Shown here: positions 23,668 to 35,524 of the stretch, piece after piece
How the letters are laid out: each line of letters begins with the position of its first letter
Numbering within the stretch: the stretch's first letter is position 1
Source of the DNA: Rhynchospora pubera
Taxonomy: Eukaryota > Streptophyta > Magnoliopsida > Poales > Cyperaceae
Reading direction: 5' to 3'
Assembly (NCBI GenBank): GCA_028095005.1
Contig: CM051461.1
Coordinates: forward strand, 175,095,144 to 175,159,143
DNA length: 64,000 nt
Notes under the pieces: generated by a model
What the model was told of the DNA's origin: nothing
Databases searched by the model: none
The model's input: only the letters and a program-made list of their open reading frames with translations
Translations under genes and position numbers: made by a program

Positions 23668-25564
23668 CTAACTCCCACGATAAGTAGTGAAAGAGAATGG
23701 AGAATGCAGCAATGGCACGTGAAAATGCTCCATCTTTTGGTTTTCTCTCACCTGAAATACTATGCTCACATACGGGTAGAAGCCCATTGGTGCATACTTA
23801 CCCGTGTTAAAGGTTATGCGGAAGAAACCTGGTTCTATATAATCCATTATGTCCATCAATTGTCCACTGCGACCGTCACTATTCGTCTCTGAATACCCTA
23901 GAGTCTTCCATCCAGGATGATCCCGTTCAGCAAAGTTTGGAGGTTGGTTTGAGTCATATATCCATTTTTCCAGGATTACTTCCATGCCTGATGCAGGGGC
24001 CCCATGTGACACATCCAGCACATGTGTTGTGATTGGCGGTTTCGATCGCAACGACGTACCTGTAATATTTTCAGGGGATGTTTTTGGGACGGCTGTCAGA
24101 TGTGCTCCAATTATTCCTAGACGGTCTTTTCAAATTATAAGAATCTAAGTGAGCTTCATGATGCAGTAAAGGGGGAAAAAATAAAACTCACATGTGAGGA
24201 TTGTTTTCTTCTAATACCAAATTCCAATACCACTACGTCAGTACGTGGATGTCATTAACAAGGGTGGGACATCATTTGGTTTTTTTTTTTTTGCAAATGC
24301 TGGAAAGGCACCAATATCTTTTATAATTTATAATTAATATTGGGATGGTTTGCAAATATCTATATTTTATGTATATGTATGTATGCATACACAAACCATT
24401 GAATTTAAAAGTCCTTGAAAAGTTGGCACTGAATTTAAAAGTACACCAATACAACCATACAAAATTGCCAACCTAATAGATTCCTTTTTGAGAGAGCATA
24501 ACATACCACCAGCTTTAGTAACAGGATCTAGTGAAGCAACTGAAGGTGCAACCACTTCTGCAGTTGCAAAAAGCCTCTCAATTCTCAACTCAGTAATCTT
24601 CATCTCCTCATGTGCAGCATTCTCTAGCTCCACAATAGGTCTGTTGGTGTATCGTTTCTGATAAAAAAGCATCAAAGCATGTTGACCATTACTAAGTAAC
24701 AACATACAATGGATAAGCTTTCTATTCTTCCCCTCTTTTGTTATTCAGAATTTCAGATCATAGAAGCAAATTAAGCAATTAGTGTAAATCTAAAGTTATG
24801 TAGCATCAATATATGAGTCGGCGCATTCTAATTTTTTGCAAATTTCAGATCATAGAAGAAAACTACTACCTTTAGTTCTGCGAGAATCTCAGGGGTACCT
24901 CTTCCTGATGCACAAATCAGAAAAACAAATCCAAACTTATCCATGTACCTCCGATTCCACTCTTTCAATTCCTAGCAAATTCAACAAAGGAATTTTAGAT
25001 TGAGAAAAATAGATCAATCTCTCACAAATAAAAGAATTAACCAAATAATAGAAACTACAAGCTACCTCCATGGTTGTATCAGTCACAGTAGACATAGCCT
25101 TAGACTGCTCCTCCTTGCACCATCTAAACACAACTCACCAAAATCAGAAAACATTATAAGATATATGAAGAACAATATTTTCAAAATTATTCATTATTAA
25201 CAACTTCAAATGGAAACGCTTAACTGGGAAACTGATGGGGAGGCGGTACCGATGGCGGGGTGAGCGGCAAATGCCTCAAGCCATCCATTCACATCCACCT
25301 TTAAATTGAAGAGAAAAAACAAAGGTATTACGAGATGACAAAACTTCTTCCCAATTTGGAATCTGATCGGAAAAAAAGGAAAGAGAAAAATGATAAAGAA
25401 ATTATGAGAGAGAGAGAAAGAGGGACCAGGTTGAGCCAGATGTGGCGAGCAGTACGGAGGGCGTGGTCGAGATGGGAGAAGGGGGCAGCGGCGGCCATCT
25501 CCTTGGCGAACTTGGTGCTGCCGCAGCATCTCTTCCAGTCTTCCTCCGTCCATCTGCTCTCCAT
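23668..25564 (-). CDS. TTL: Uric acid degradation bifunctional protein TTL (OHCU decarboxylase + HIU hydrolase)
   Basis: Six exons: 25427-25564, 25225-25298, 25066-25123, 24870-24971, 24507-24657 and 23668-24125, giving 326 aa. The start is the ATG of MESRW. Residues about 1-165 are the OHCU decarboxylase domain, with the catalytic His59 in FAAHPAIG and the FGFVFLICASGR motif. Residues about 199-326 are the transthyretin-like HIU hydrolase domain, with THVLDVSHGAPA (His209), GRSG, EHFHVPLL and the C-terminal YRGS. These catalyse the last two steps from urate to S-allantoin in peroxisomes. A PTS2 signal, RLGIIGAHL, lies between the domains at residues 176-184. A second acceptor before 24059 (ATTACAG|GTACG) is in the same phase and would remove 22 residues including the PTS2, giving 304 aa. 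Arabidopsis TTL (about 324 aa) also has an internal PTS2 that splicing can remove. The gene is convergent with RH5-like and divergent from the tRNA gene. Confidence 0.95.
24060..24125 (-). other. Optional PTS2-coding segment of TTL exon 6 (alternative 3' splice site)
   Basis: The upstream acceptor is TTGAAAAG|AC at 24126-24127, the downstream one ATTACAG|GT at 24060-24061. The 66 bases between encode 22 residues with RLGIIGAHL (R-L-x5-H-L). Both junctions keep the frame from the phase-1 end of exon 5. This suggests one gene makes a peroxisomal and a cytosolic enzyme. Confidence 0.8.
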
Positions 25565-25667
25565 TTTCACTCCAGTGTGCTGTGTGTTCTCTATGTTAAA
25601 TAACAAGACAACATCGATCGTGACGTTTAATGCAATAAATTTATGTTTTTCTAGATCTCATCACAGC

Positions 25668-25753
25668 GGGGTGGTGGCGCAGTTGGCTAGCGCGTAGGTC
25701 TCATAGCTTGTTGAGTGATCCTGAGGTCGAGAGTTCGAGCCTCTCTCACCCCA
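25668..25753 (+). tRNA. trnM-CAT: Elongator tRNA-Met (CAT anticodon) with 12-nt intron
   Basis: An 86-nt gene with acceptor stem GGGGTGG pairing with TCACCCC, D stem GCGC/GCGC, anticodon loop CTCATAA after intron removal, T arm GAGAGTTCGAGCCTCTC, and discriminator A. The intron GCTTGTTGAGTG lies one base 3' of the anticodon, where plant elongator tRNA-Met genes carry theirs. Box A (TGGCGCAGTTGG) and box B (GAGTTCGAGCC) are intact. It starts 104 bp from the TTL start codon on the opposite strand. Confidence 0.95.
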
Positions 25754-25761
25754 TTTTTTTT
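25754..25761 (+). terminator. RNA polymerase III terminator (T8)
   Basis: A run of eight T directly follows the tRNA-Met gene. Confidence 0.9.
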
Positions 25762-26868
25762 CGTTTGAATTTATCATATATATGAAATTATGAAGTTTTT
25801 GAAAATAAAAATTGGTGAGTTATAAAGTTCATAATTAACCGTAGAAATCATGTGACAGTGGGAATTCATCTGATATTTACGAAACAGTATGCCTCTATTT
25901 TTTTATTTTTTATCCTCTTTAGTTAGACGGACTAAGGAAAAAAGGATTATTCAGCCTCGATTGTCCAAGTGATATCCTATGCATATGTAATTCCCTTTTT
26001 GCACATAATTAGTTAATTGATTGATCAAGTATGCTTGACCCTCAGTTTGGACTTTGGAGACCAGCATACCAAGTTTCAAAGAGCTGAGTTTCGTTTTTCC
26101 TAACACATTGAAGATTAATTTTCTACTACAGCTTCAGACTTTTCCTTTTTTCATCTATCTTGATCAATTTCCAAAATCGGAGCAATAATGAAATCAGTGA
26201 AGATGCATCATGCATGACACCATGCGTGTGCTTTCCATAATTCACCCATATGCAATATAATTCTTAGTTTATTTTTTTTTTATTGATACAATTAAGGCTC
26301 AAGACAGTAGACTAGCTTGAAACTATGCATATCCGCTGTTTCTTAGTCTACTGTTTTGGAGTGATAAAATTAAGCGAACTGATTCGTTGCAGCTATACAA
26401 TTCTTAGTTGGTTTTTCCATAAAAATAAAAAAAAAAAACAGTGGACCAAATATCTCTACCACTGCCATTATTAGGACAAACCCAAATACATCATATCAAG
26501 TTAAAAATGAAAAGTAAACTTACTCTGCACCAATGTCCTGGCCAGCTAACAACAGCACTGGTACCATCCATCTTTGGTACTAGATCTCCTCACTGTTATT
26601 CAACTGTTCTATTATTATGAACCCCATATATCCAAATATGCACTCTTATTTTATGGTTACAAAATTATAAAATAAAAAATTTCAGCAGCACATAAACAAA
26701 TACAAGATTAAGCCACCCATATTGCTCTCCTAGATAATTAATCTACAAAAAATAAGGAAAGATAGAGAGAACCATTTTTCATTTGTACACAGGTAGGTTT
26801 ACTGATCACTGATCATCACGAAACCGGAAGAACAACCACTTTCATTGTACAAAGTATAGGTTTTCTGA
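25762..26868. other. Intergenic, no gene seen
   Basis: AT-rich DNA between the tRNA and the 3' end of the small conserved gene. The stretch next to the small gene presumably includes its 3' UTR. Confidence 0.6.
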
Positions 26869-27593
26869 TCACTCATCATCATAGGAAACATGGAAGGCAG
26901 TTGTGCAACCCAAGGCATCAGGATCTTCTGCTCCACAGCAATCATAGAATTTTGCAGCATATGGCGGGTCATCTGGACCTAGTTCATAGTATCTTCAATC
27001 CAAAGAACATTCAAAATTATAAGAAAAAAAGAAATGATAACTTAAATGTAGTATTTAACTAGAATGTGGTACTATACTTGAACTCTGGTACATAGCAAAC
27101 CTTGCACTAGAAAATGATCAGCTCTTCAATTGTTCGCATAACTGGGGTGTACTCAACAAATCTACAGCTTCCAATCAGGAACTAAAAAAGCTTGTACTGC
27201 TACACACCCATAATCTCAGTACAAAGTGGTACATAACAGAACTATGTTATTGAAACAAAACCCACAATACCAGATATTTGCTGGTACAGAATGCTAATTC
27301 AGTTTCTGGCAGCGCCAGTACTTCAGCATAATTACCTTATATCATAGAAAATTCGAGCGATCACTTCACTAATCAATGAATTGATCGATCGCGAGAGAGA
27401 GAGAGGAAGAGAACCTCTTCTGGTCGTCATGGCGGCGACAGACGAAGAAGGAAGGGTGGAATCTACACGAAGAAGTTGTGTTCTTCGACGGATCATAGCT
27501 CTGTTTGCAACGACGACACAGCTTCTCCTTCACCTCCGTTTCAACTCCGGTGACGCCGTTGGATGTGGCGCCGTTAATGGTAAGCTCAGCCAT
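26869..27593 (-). CDS. Small conserved plant protein with Cys/His cluster, function unknown
   Basis: Two exons, 27415-27593 and 26869-26992, join in phase 2 to give 100 aa. The start is the ATG of MAELTING; an in-frame extension upstream has no better start. The N-terminal 20 residues are polar, then CRRCKQSYDPS, SSCRFHPSFFVCRRHDDQKR, YYELGPDDPPYAAKFYDCCG and CTTAFHVSYDDE follow. The CxxC, C-x2-HP, C-x2-H and CC residues suggest a zinc-binding fold, somewhat like CHORD modules, but that is inference. I recall similar uncharacterised proteins in many land plants and know of no assigned role. The 422-nt intron is GT-AG. Confidence 0.82.
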
Positions 27594-28384
27594 TTGGGGT
27601 AATTGGTTTGTCTTTGTGGAACAAGGAATCGGTGATATTTCCGACAAATGGGGTTTGCAATTTGCATTCTCATCCCTCCCAATGGATCTATTTTATTTTC
27701 TCAAAATTTTCAATCGATTTATTTTTTTTTTACAAATTTTTTATTTAAGAAATACGAAATACAAAATTATTTTTTAAATATAAAATTCACAAGCTTTGAT
27801 TAAAATTATTTTCATACGGGATTTAATTTGTTAAAATTTCGTTGGATCTGACAACATAGAAATTCTGATCAAATGGAATCAGCTTCTTTTATTTATTTTT
27901 TAAAAGCAAAGAATTTGTATGAAATCAAATGTAATTCTGCGCGAGAAGAAAAGTGATTCTAATTGGGCCAAGAAATTTGGAAACATCAGATTTCAAATCG
28001 GAGGTTAGTAAATGCAATTTTACCAGTCAAGAATCTGACATTTTTATTTGAATTCACGTTTTGTTTAAATTCATTTAGCCATAACTATTTTTCCTCAAAC
28101 ATTTGAAGCTAATTTGTTCCATTCAGCAAATATATTTTTGAACCTAAATATTATACCACAAATTTTGAATTAAGAAAATAACGGATTCTGTCTTTAATAA
28201 ATGATTATTGAAATTCATTCCAAGTTTGGAAAAAAGAAAGACAAAAATAAAATAAAACAAACAGTGCTTAATTTTCAATTTCTGACAGCCGCTGCCTAGG
28301 ATGTCTAAAAAATAAATTTCAATTTCGGATAAATTTCGTATATATCTTTCACCAAATACTAACTAAAGGATTCCACCATTCTCT

Positions 28385-28502
28385 TCTGTATATTCGACTT
28401 ATTTTTATTGAACTTATTTATTTGTATGTGTTCATATTGATCATTTATACTTTCACTTTGTTCAAGTGATGACAAAGTTGCAAATGACAGTAATAATTTC
28501 CG
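28385..28502. mobile_element. Foldback element family B, partial
   Basis: Only the right half is present (TATTTGTATGTGTTCATATT through GCAAATGACAGTAATAATTT). The left arm is missing. It lies between the small conserved gene and the NPC gene. Confidence 0.6.
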
Positions 28503-28708
28503 TTTATTTTTACTTTTTTCAAAAAAATTAATGCAAATTAAATTTTCAGTACCAGAATTAGAAAGAGACAAATCATAACTTGCTGCATTATTTGCTCTTG
28601 GTAAATATATTTGGCGTCATCGTTGCCTAAGCATTTTAGCTACAAATATGTAAATTCTGTGGACACAAGACACACTTCAATGTTTGTATGTGTTTTTAAT
28701 TGTATTCA

Positions 28709-28915
28709 TTAAAATTTATCCGCACTTTCATATAACAGTTGTCCCTTGTCACGGTACAAAGAGTTGGTACCAGTCCTCTTAAGCTGACCAAAAAAAAAAA
28801 AAGCCCTTGAAACAATGGCCCCACCCACAAGCAGGGTTGCCGATCCATTAGCAAAACAAAGTATTCTAACATCAAACGCAACAAAGTATGCCACAACACC
28901 TGCCTTTCTAACCAA
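28709..28915 (-). other. Unrecognised open frame, possible gene remnant
   Basis: A 68-codon minus-strand frame with hydrophobic stretches (KAGVVAYFVAFDVRILCFAN, SATLLVGGAIVSRAFFFF). It ends against the G-tract and has no clear splice sites or partner exons. It could be a fragment of a membrane-protein gene or chance. I do not recognise a family. Confidence 0.2.
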
Positions 28916-28939
28916 AATTTGTGGCGAAGCACAAAAACT

Positions 28940-28965
28940 GGGGGGGGGGGGGGGGGGGGGGGGGG
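28940..28965. repeat. Poly-G tract (26 G)
   Basis: An uninterrupted run of 26 G, upstream of the open frame at 28709-28915 in that frame's sense. Confidence 0.95.
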
Positions 28966-29341
28966 ACCAGTAAAACCAAAATCAATAAACAGCAAACATC
29001 AGGTATCTAATAGATCCTCATCTCCATCCTCCCAGCTTCGGCAGTACCAAATAGAACTCAACATAATTACATAATTGTTTAAACAATAAGTCAAATAAAA
29101 CTATGAGATGGAACTCCAAAATCTTAATTATTAATTGACAATGTGTCCAATAAATGCAACCAAATAAGAAATAGAATAATCACTTCAATCCTCCTGCTCT
29201 ACCTTATAAAGGAGTTTTCTCCCAATCTTCAAAATATACAAATTATCTTTCCCCTTCTGCAACACTGAAAACATATATATTTTTTTTCAACAATAAATAA
29301 ACTTAATCAACGAATCACAAATTTTTGGTACAGAGTTGCAT

Positions 29342-32300
29342 TCAATTGCCATCCACACCATGGCCACAACCGAAACAAGCGAATAATTTCCAAACTTGCG
29401 ATCGCCTGGGCTGATCTTCTGGCCCTTTTGGTTCCAGAATGGGAATGTGGGACTCATCCATTCCTTCCTGTATGCATCGATCACATTCTCCCCGAAACTT
29501 TGCATATGCATCACTAGCATACTGAGCAGCCTCCACCACTGTCATTCCTTTCACTAGCTTGTTTGGATAGATCTCCTTTGTGTGGTCCCCATTCAACACT
29601 GCTGCCAACTGCACCAGCTCTGTCTGGAAATCTGATATTGGTGCTTCCTCCATGGCACCTCTTTCTCGCAGCTTCGTGGCCAGCGGTAGAGTTTCTGTAA
29701 ATCGACAAATTTAACCATATATTAAAATTTAAGTTCGTAATTCAGGTGAAAGTTCTGATATATTACATGAATAGAGATTGTGGGTGCTTAACCTGGGCAA
29801 TCAGGTCTTGGAGTGGTGCGTGACAAAACAGACTCAAATGTGCCGGCCCAGGCATCACGCTTGGTCAAGAAGTTCTTGAGGTTGAAGATTTTCTTCAAAG
29901 TCGCAGGGATTGACGAGTGCTCGAACTGTGATGTTTCCTCCGGACCAGATGGCCTGTGAAGTACTGCAACAAAGAAAAATTCAGTGTGTCCACCTTTTTT
30001 TTTTTGGAGAAACTAGGCAGAGGCTACCTGGTGTCAGTGTGTCCACCTTTTAACTATTAAAAACAAAAATTTTCACGTATTTTCCTATTAGATCAGGATA
30101 AAATATTTACAAAGGTCCAGCTGAGATCTATTGATAAGTTGATAATTGGGCCGTAGCTATCAGGACTGCCTTGCGATAAGTGGCCCTTTTACAAATTTTT
30201 GGATTCTCCATTTTCAAAGATCGAAAAAAAATAATGATTTCATCAACAGAAAGCAAAATAAAAAAACAGAGATTGCTAATATAACCTGTTCCGGGCTCAA
30301 CCCATGGAGAGATGAAGAAGGTCGGGACTCGGACGCCAAGGCGATCAAACTGAAAATTGAAGTTGTTGCCAACTATACCGTCAGGGCTTGGCACACCTAC
30401 CGGAGTTGGTACATGGTCATAAAACCCACCATGCTCGTCATAAGTTATGACAAAAAGCATATCCTGCCATTGAGGGCTTGATCGTAGCGCCTCATATACC
30501 TCCTTAACGAAATTTTGACCCTCCGAGACATCATGTGATGGGTGGTCGTCATTTGCAGGAACAATATGTAGGTCCCAAAAGCGTTGTTCAATGACGACAT
30601 AGTTTGGCAGCTTACCCTTCTTGCAATGTTCTTTGAATGTCAGGTCGAATGGATGGAAATTTTTTACATACTTCAGTTTTCTCAAGTTCCTGTAATTGTT
30701 ATAATAAAGAAAATCAACAAATACGACTATGAGATGAAACAGAGACTAAAAAGTTGGTCATAATTATCTTATAATTCTCTGTCGGTCATACTTACTTAGA
30801 TTGAGTTTTTTTTTTTTTTAATTGTTATAGATTACAACTTATAATAGGGTCTAAAGGGCGAGAACACGAATTGCATTTTTTCACTATAAAATCTGTTATT
30901 TTATTTGTGTTTGACTGTTTGTGTTCATAAAAATCAACAAACTTCCGGCTCTCAAGGGAAATATTGCTCAGGCCACGCCTCAGTTGCTCATTCACTCCCC
31001 CATTTTGTTAAAAGATCAAAATACTCTTCTCTTCCAACTTGTTTTTCTCATACTTTAGTGCTGGAGGGAGAATATTTTAGTCATTTAAAAAAAAAAATTG
31101 GAATGGATGAGTAATTGGTAGTGCCCTCAGCAATTCCCGGCTCTCAACTATGTCTTGTATATGATAACTTATAATATATGGAACTGTCCTGCAAGTACAT
31201 GTTGAACCGTAAAGATCATCATACGTATCCTACCTAACAAGATGTATTCTAACTAGTACACTTTTCTATTAAGAAGTCATGCAGCCTGACGACACCATAT
31301 AAGTTCAAGATGGGGATAATATTGCGTGAACTTAATGAAGTGTATGTTTTACTAAGACGCGACGACATCAAATGGGACGGCTTTTCCGTTTTTTGATTAG
31401 AGGGGGGATAACTTTTTCTTTTCAAATGGGACGGCTTTTCCGTTACGTCTTCAACCAATGCTTCCCCCCCCCCCCCCCCCCCCCCCCTTGGCTACTGCTG
31501 TGCCACTATTTCATGCAAATTAACATAATTTCCCTATGTAATGATCAGTTCTTTAATTTTGTACTTTTGTGCATTAACATCTTCTTCAAGCAAGAAAAAG
31601 GAAAAAATTAGTTGGCACACCTTTTCTTCTTGCATTCCCTTAAGGCAACATAACTTTTTAATTAACTTGAAAGGAATATCTTTGTATTAAATGCATTTAT
31701 ACCCTACTATCACTACGCCATTTAAAATTATTAGTACCGGATTTATACATGTTATTAGTACTAGTTTCGTACCGGTACTAATAATAGGGGTATTAAAAAT
31801 AATAAAAAATCGGTACTAAATAATATCTCTGACAATTACAAAATTGCCATGATATATTATCAATGCTGGTTTTCTTAAAAACAAGTACTAATGGTTTGGT
31901 AATAATAATCTTTTTTGGTGTAGTGTATACCAATGCCCAAATTAAACTTGTACATAGTTGGGACTTCAGAGCATAGTTTGACATATAAAGGCACATTTTT
32001 TCGTTATTTAAAATAACTATCTTCAAAAGTATGTCAATTTATAGTGCAAATATTTAACAGCCTAGTAAATATACTGCACGAATGATCGGTTAGCTAGGTT
32101 GAATAAGTATGCCTATGAATTAATAAAAATTATTTTTGCAAGAGGAATATGCCAAGATATTCGATGTAACGGCTTGTCATATAACTTAAAAGTCAATGGG
32201 ACGCCACCTCTGTGATATTTCTCAACTAAACTAATAATTGCATATCCATTTTTATTTGGACATAATCTTTCCATATTGCTGACAGAAAACAGACCTACTA

Positions 32301-33871
32301 GTTAGTAAACTACTCTTCCAGTCTTCCTATCCTTTTCTTATCCAAATGTAATGCAAATCCTCATTCCAAGTCGACCAATTATAATAAAAGTCAGATCATC
32401 AATATATAACGAATTATTATTGTGTCTTGAAACATATATTGTGCTCCAAACTTGGCAAGTGGTAATGTATATGGTACCGTATGCTAATATTCAAATGGAA
32501 CTCACATAAATATTTAATTGGAAAAAAAAAGAGTAGATGAATCTCTCAATGAAATGTATCTCTGTAAATAAATATACGGAGCTTACCTATAGAAGAGCGT
32601 AGAGGGAATAGACTGGAAGTAGATACCGAATGTGTACCCTGCTTCATCCAATTCTTCAAATATGGTTTTTTGTGGCATGCCCTTCATCAAAATTTTTGTA
32701 TTGTTACTAGTCAGGCCGTGTGAAGTGGCAGAGTGCACATACAACCGGTTTGGTTGAGTTGATGCTGGGACTGACGCGAACCACTTATCACAAACTGCAA
32801 ATTCCTTGATCAGTTCTTTGTAAACAGGCACTGCATCTGGTTTGAAGCCATTCATCACAGCTTCTGATGTGCCTGGTTTTTCACTTGCGGCTTCTTGAGC
32901 GAAACCATTCATTGGTGGTTCCGCTATGCCTGGTGGGGTTATTGGAGTCTGACCATCGACATATTTTACACCATAGATCTGCGTAATTGTAAAAATTATT
33001 AAAGTTTCTGTCCGTTTGAGTACTGAGTTACAATGCAAACAATTTGTTTTCTAATTCCTCTGCGTCCATTGTCCTGGTACCCTTCCATGAGAAGCCAAAT
33101 AAACTGTCAAATCATCATTTGTATAAATGATCTGATTCGTCAAACTCGTAATTTTTCTATTACAGACCTATAGTTTTGTCATTATCTCAACAACCACATC
33201 TAATTTATTAAACTAACCTTATATATTGTGCAATATGCCAATATACATTCCAGAAATCTGCTAGAAAAGCCACTATGTAAAGATTAAATTTTCACATTAC
33301 TCTAGCAAAAAAAAAAAAAAAAAAAAATCTGAGAATTACAATAGTTATTTCATTTTCCTTATACAAAAAATGTTTCAATAGGGAAAAAAAAGATATGCTT
33401 TTCAATCCGAGTCAATTATTTTATTAAACCAATAAGTCATTACATTTATATACCAGGTTAATCAATCCTGTTAATAGATGATTTTGATAGAGTGGCCAGG
33501 ATCTGGATCAAATTATTTCAAACTTTTCTTACACAAATATTTTGGTTAAAATTATGAACTTTTCAAAACTGAACCAGATTCTATATTAAACAAAAATATG
33601 ATTGCATTGAAAATATAATTTACAAAATTTAACAAACCTGTTCATAGATGGCTTGAATGGAGTGGCCAGGATCTGGATCAACATATACAGAATCCTGTCC
33701 GAAGTAAATCTTTTTAGACGATGCGTCTGAAGTAGATAACGGGTTGGAGTACTCACGATTACCCATCACACCATCAATATCTTGATTTACGTCTTGCATC
33801 CAGCCAAGCATATGGTCAAAAGATCGGTTTTCTTGAACCAGCACAACCACAGTTTTTATTTTATTTGCCAT
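29342..33871 (-). CDS. NPC: Non-specific phospholipase C (NPC3/4/5 type)
   Basis: Five exons, 33638-33871, 32587-32978, 30286-30689, 29793-29963 and 29342-29694, give 517 aa with all phases consistent. The protein is the phosphoesterase family enzyme that hydrolyses phosphatidylcholine and related lipids to diacylglycerol. Motifs: ENRSFDH at 14-20, TSHG at 163-166, TYDEHGGFYDHV around 291-302, WVEPGT before the fourth exon and EHSSIPATLKK after it. There is no N-terminal signal peptide, which points to the NPC3/4/5 group rather than NPC1/2/6. The C-terminus ends in FACFGCGHGVDGN; the two Cys could be acylation sites, as reported for NPC4 (inference here). Intron 2 is 1.9 kb and holds a CACTA MITE and a C-tract. 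A TATA box lies about 105 bp upstream of the start codon. Confidence 0.95.
31368..31487. repeat. Duplicated 22-bp motif and 24-C tract in NPC intron 2
   Basis: AAATGGGACGGCTTTTCCGTT occurs at 31370-31390 and 31424-31444. A run of 24 C follows at 31464-31487. Confidence 0.85.
31711..31925. mobile_element. CACTA-type MITE (215 bp) in NPC intron 2
   Basis: It begins CACTACGCCATTT and ends TTTGGTGTAGTG, the inverted ends of CACTA elements, and is flanked by TAT on both sides (31708-31710 and 31926-31928), the expected 3-bp duplication. The interior holds repeated GGTACTAATAAT-like sub-terminal motifs and no coding sequence. Confidence 0.85.
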
Positions 33872-33973
33872 TGTTTTGGTTTGGTTTTGGAATGATGGTC
33901 GGGTGGTATTGAGGTGTGGGTCAAGGAAGATGATGATAGTTTGGGATTGGAGTGCTACTAGGAAACGTTTGTG

Positions 33974-33983
33974 TATATATAAG
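33974..33983 (-). promoter_or_regulatory. Probable TATA box of NPC gene
   Basis: On the minus strand the sequence reads CTTATATATA, about 105 bp upstream of the ATG, giving a short leader of about 70 nt. Confidence 0.5.
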
Positions 33984-35481
33984 ATGGGGATTGATGAAGC
34001 ATCTATATCACGGAATAATTAAAAGCTTGGATAATATTAGTTGGAGTGCAAGAATGGTACTTAAATTACAAACTAGATTTTGAAAGAGATCGATGGAGAG
34101 AAGCAAGCTAGGTTTGTTGTGGTTAGGGAAGGAAAAATATATTGCGTCTCTGGAAGCCCTCTCTGAGTTATTAGAACTAAAAAGCACAGAACATGCTTTG
34201 AGTCTTCATATAAAGAGAATCAATGGCTAATTTATTATATCAAATACAGAAGGTATTCTAAAAATGTCATTCCGATAATTTGGAAAACTTAATTTATGAG
34301 GTCTTCCAAAAATACAATCATATTCTTGTATTTCCATAATAGTCAAGTTACCATAATTATATTTCTTTCTCATTCTATATAATTCTATATAATTAGTGTC
34401 TCATTTAAATTATCAGCTAGCACAGCTAGCGCCACGTCTGCACGGCTGCACCTCCTGTTTCCATCCAACATGTGTCGTCTCCTAATGACCTAATCTCCTT
34501 CAGTCCTTCCCAAATCACACTAGCAAAAGGACCCCATTTAAGAGATCGTGTGGGACCATTTGCAATGATTGTGGATGAGATGGAGAGGTCAGAGGAACAA
34601 TCATCAATTCATCATTCATCATTAGGAAAATATACATCCGGCCGACCCAATAGTATGTGAAAGTTTAAAGGGAGTGCTAACTGTCCTAAAAAAATAATAA
34701 AACATTTTTTACCTAGTAATGAGACTACCACGTGTTTAAATTTATATATATATATATAATTAAAAATATTTGTAAGTTGGCTTAATTTCCTATAAAAGAA
34801 AAGTATACAAAAGCACAATTTTCAGAATTTATATATGTGGAAGAGCTATAACTGTGGTGGATAAATTCCGAATGATTTGTTTGTATACAAAAACTATTCA
34901 TTTTTAAAATCTAATGCAAGATTTAAAAACGGAATAACTTATAACTGTGAAGCATGCATGCTTAGGATATAGTAACCAGAGAACCATTTCATGGTTTATT
35001 AATAAGTAATAACTCTGGACAATTTAAAATTTGCAAAAGCTCGTCTGTCTTTTCTTCCCTTTTCACCATTTCTTTCCTTCTATTTTCGTATGAACACAAT
35101 CTTCTCTTCTTTATATAGTTTCGATTGATTGCAAGATTTGACTAAATGATTTTAGGAGGAGACATGATAATTTAGCCGTCGTGCCAACATAAATTATATG
35201 ATAATTAAATAAATACGTGACAAAAAAGTGTAAACTTATGATGGTTTTTAGGGCTTATATATGCAAAATATACTAGCTACTATCATAAGTCATAACCAAT
35301 GATATTAGGATATGCGACCTAACTAAACCAATGACATTTCAACTTTAATTTCAAGTGTATCTACAATAGTTGGAAGTCTGGAACGGATATCCGTGTATAT
35401 AAGTATATTCCCTACAAATGTAAAAATAATCAAATTAAAACTCATATGTTTCGGATTAGAAGTACGTGCTCTAATAAATAA

Positions 35482-35486
<5 letters not shown>

Positions 35487-35520
<34 letters not shown>
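35487..35520. repeat. (TA)n microsatellite
   Basis: A dinucleotide TA run directly left of foldback element C. Confidence 0.9.

Positions 35521-35524
<4 letters not shown>

Larger units (their letters stand above)
27594..29341. other. Intergenic between small gene and NPC gene
   Basis: AT-rich. It contains a partial family B foldback (28385-28502), a less AT-rich stretch at 28700-28940 with an open minus-strand frame (see separate entry), and a 26-G tract. The last part before 29342 should hold the 3' UTR of the NPC gene. Confidence 0.6.
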
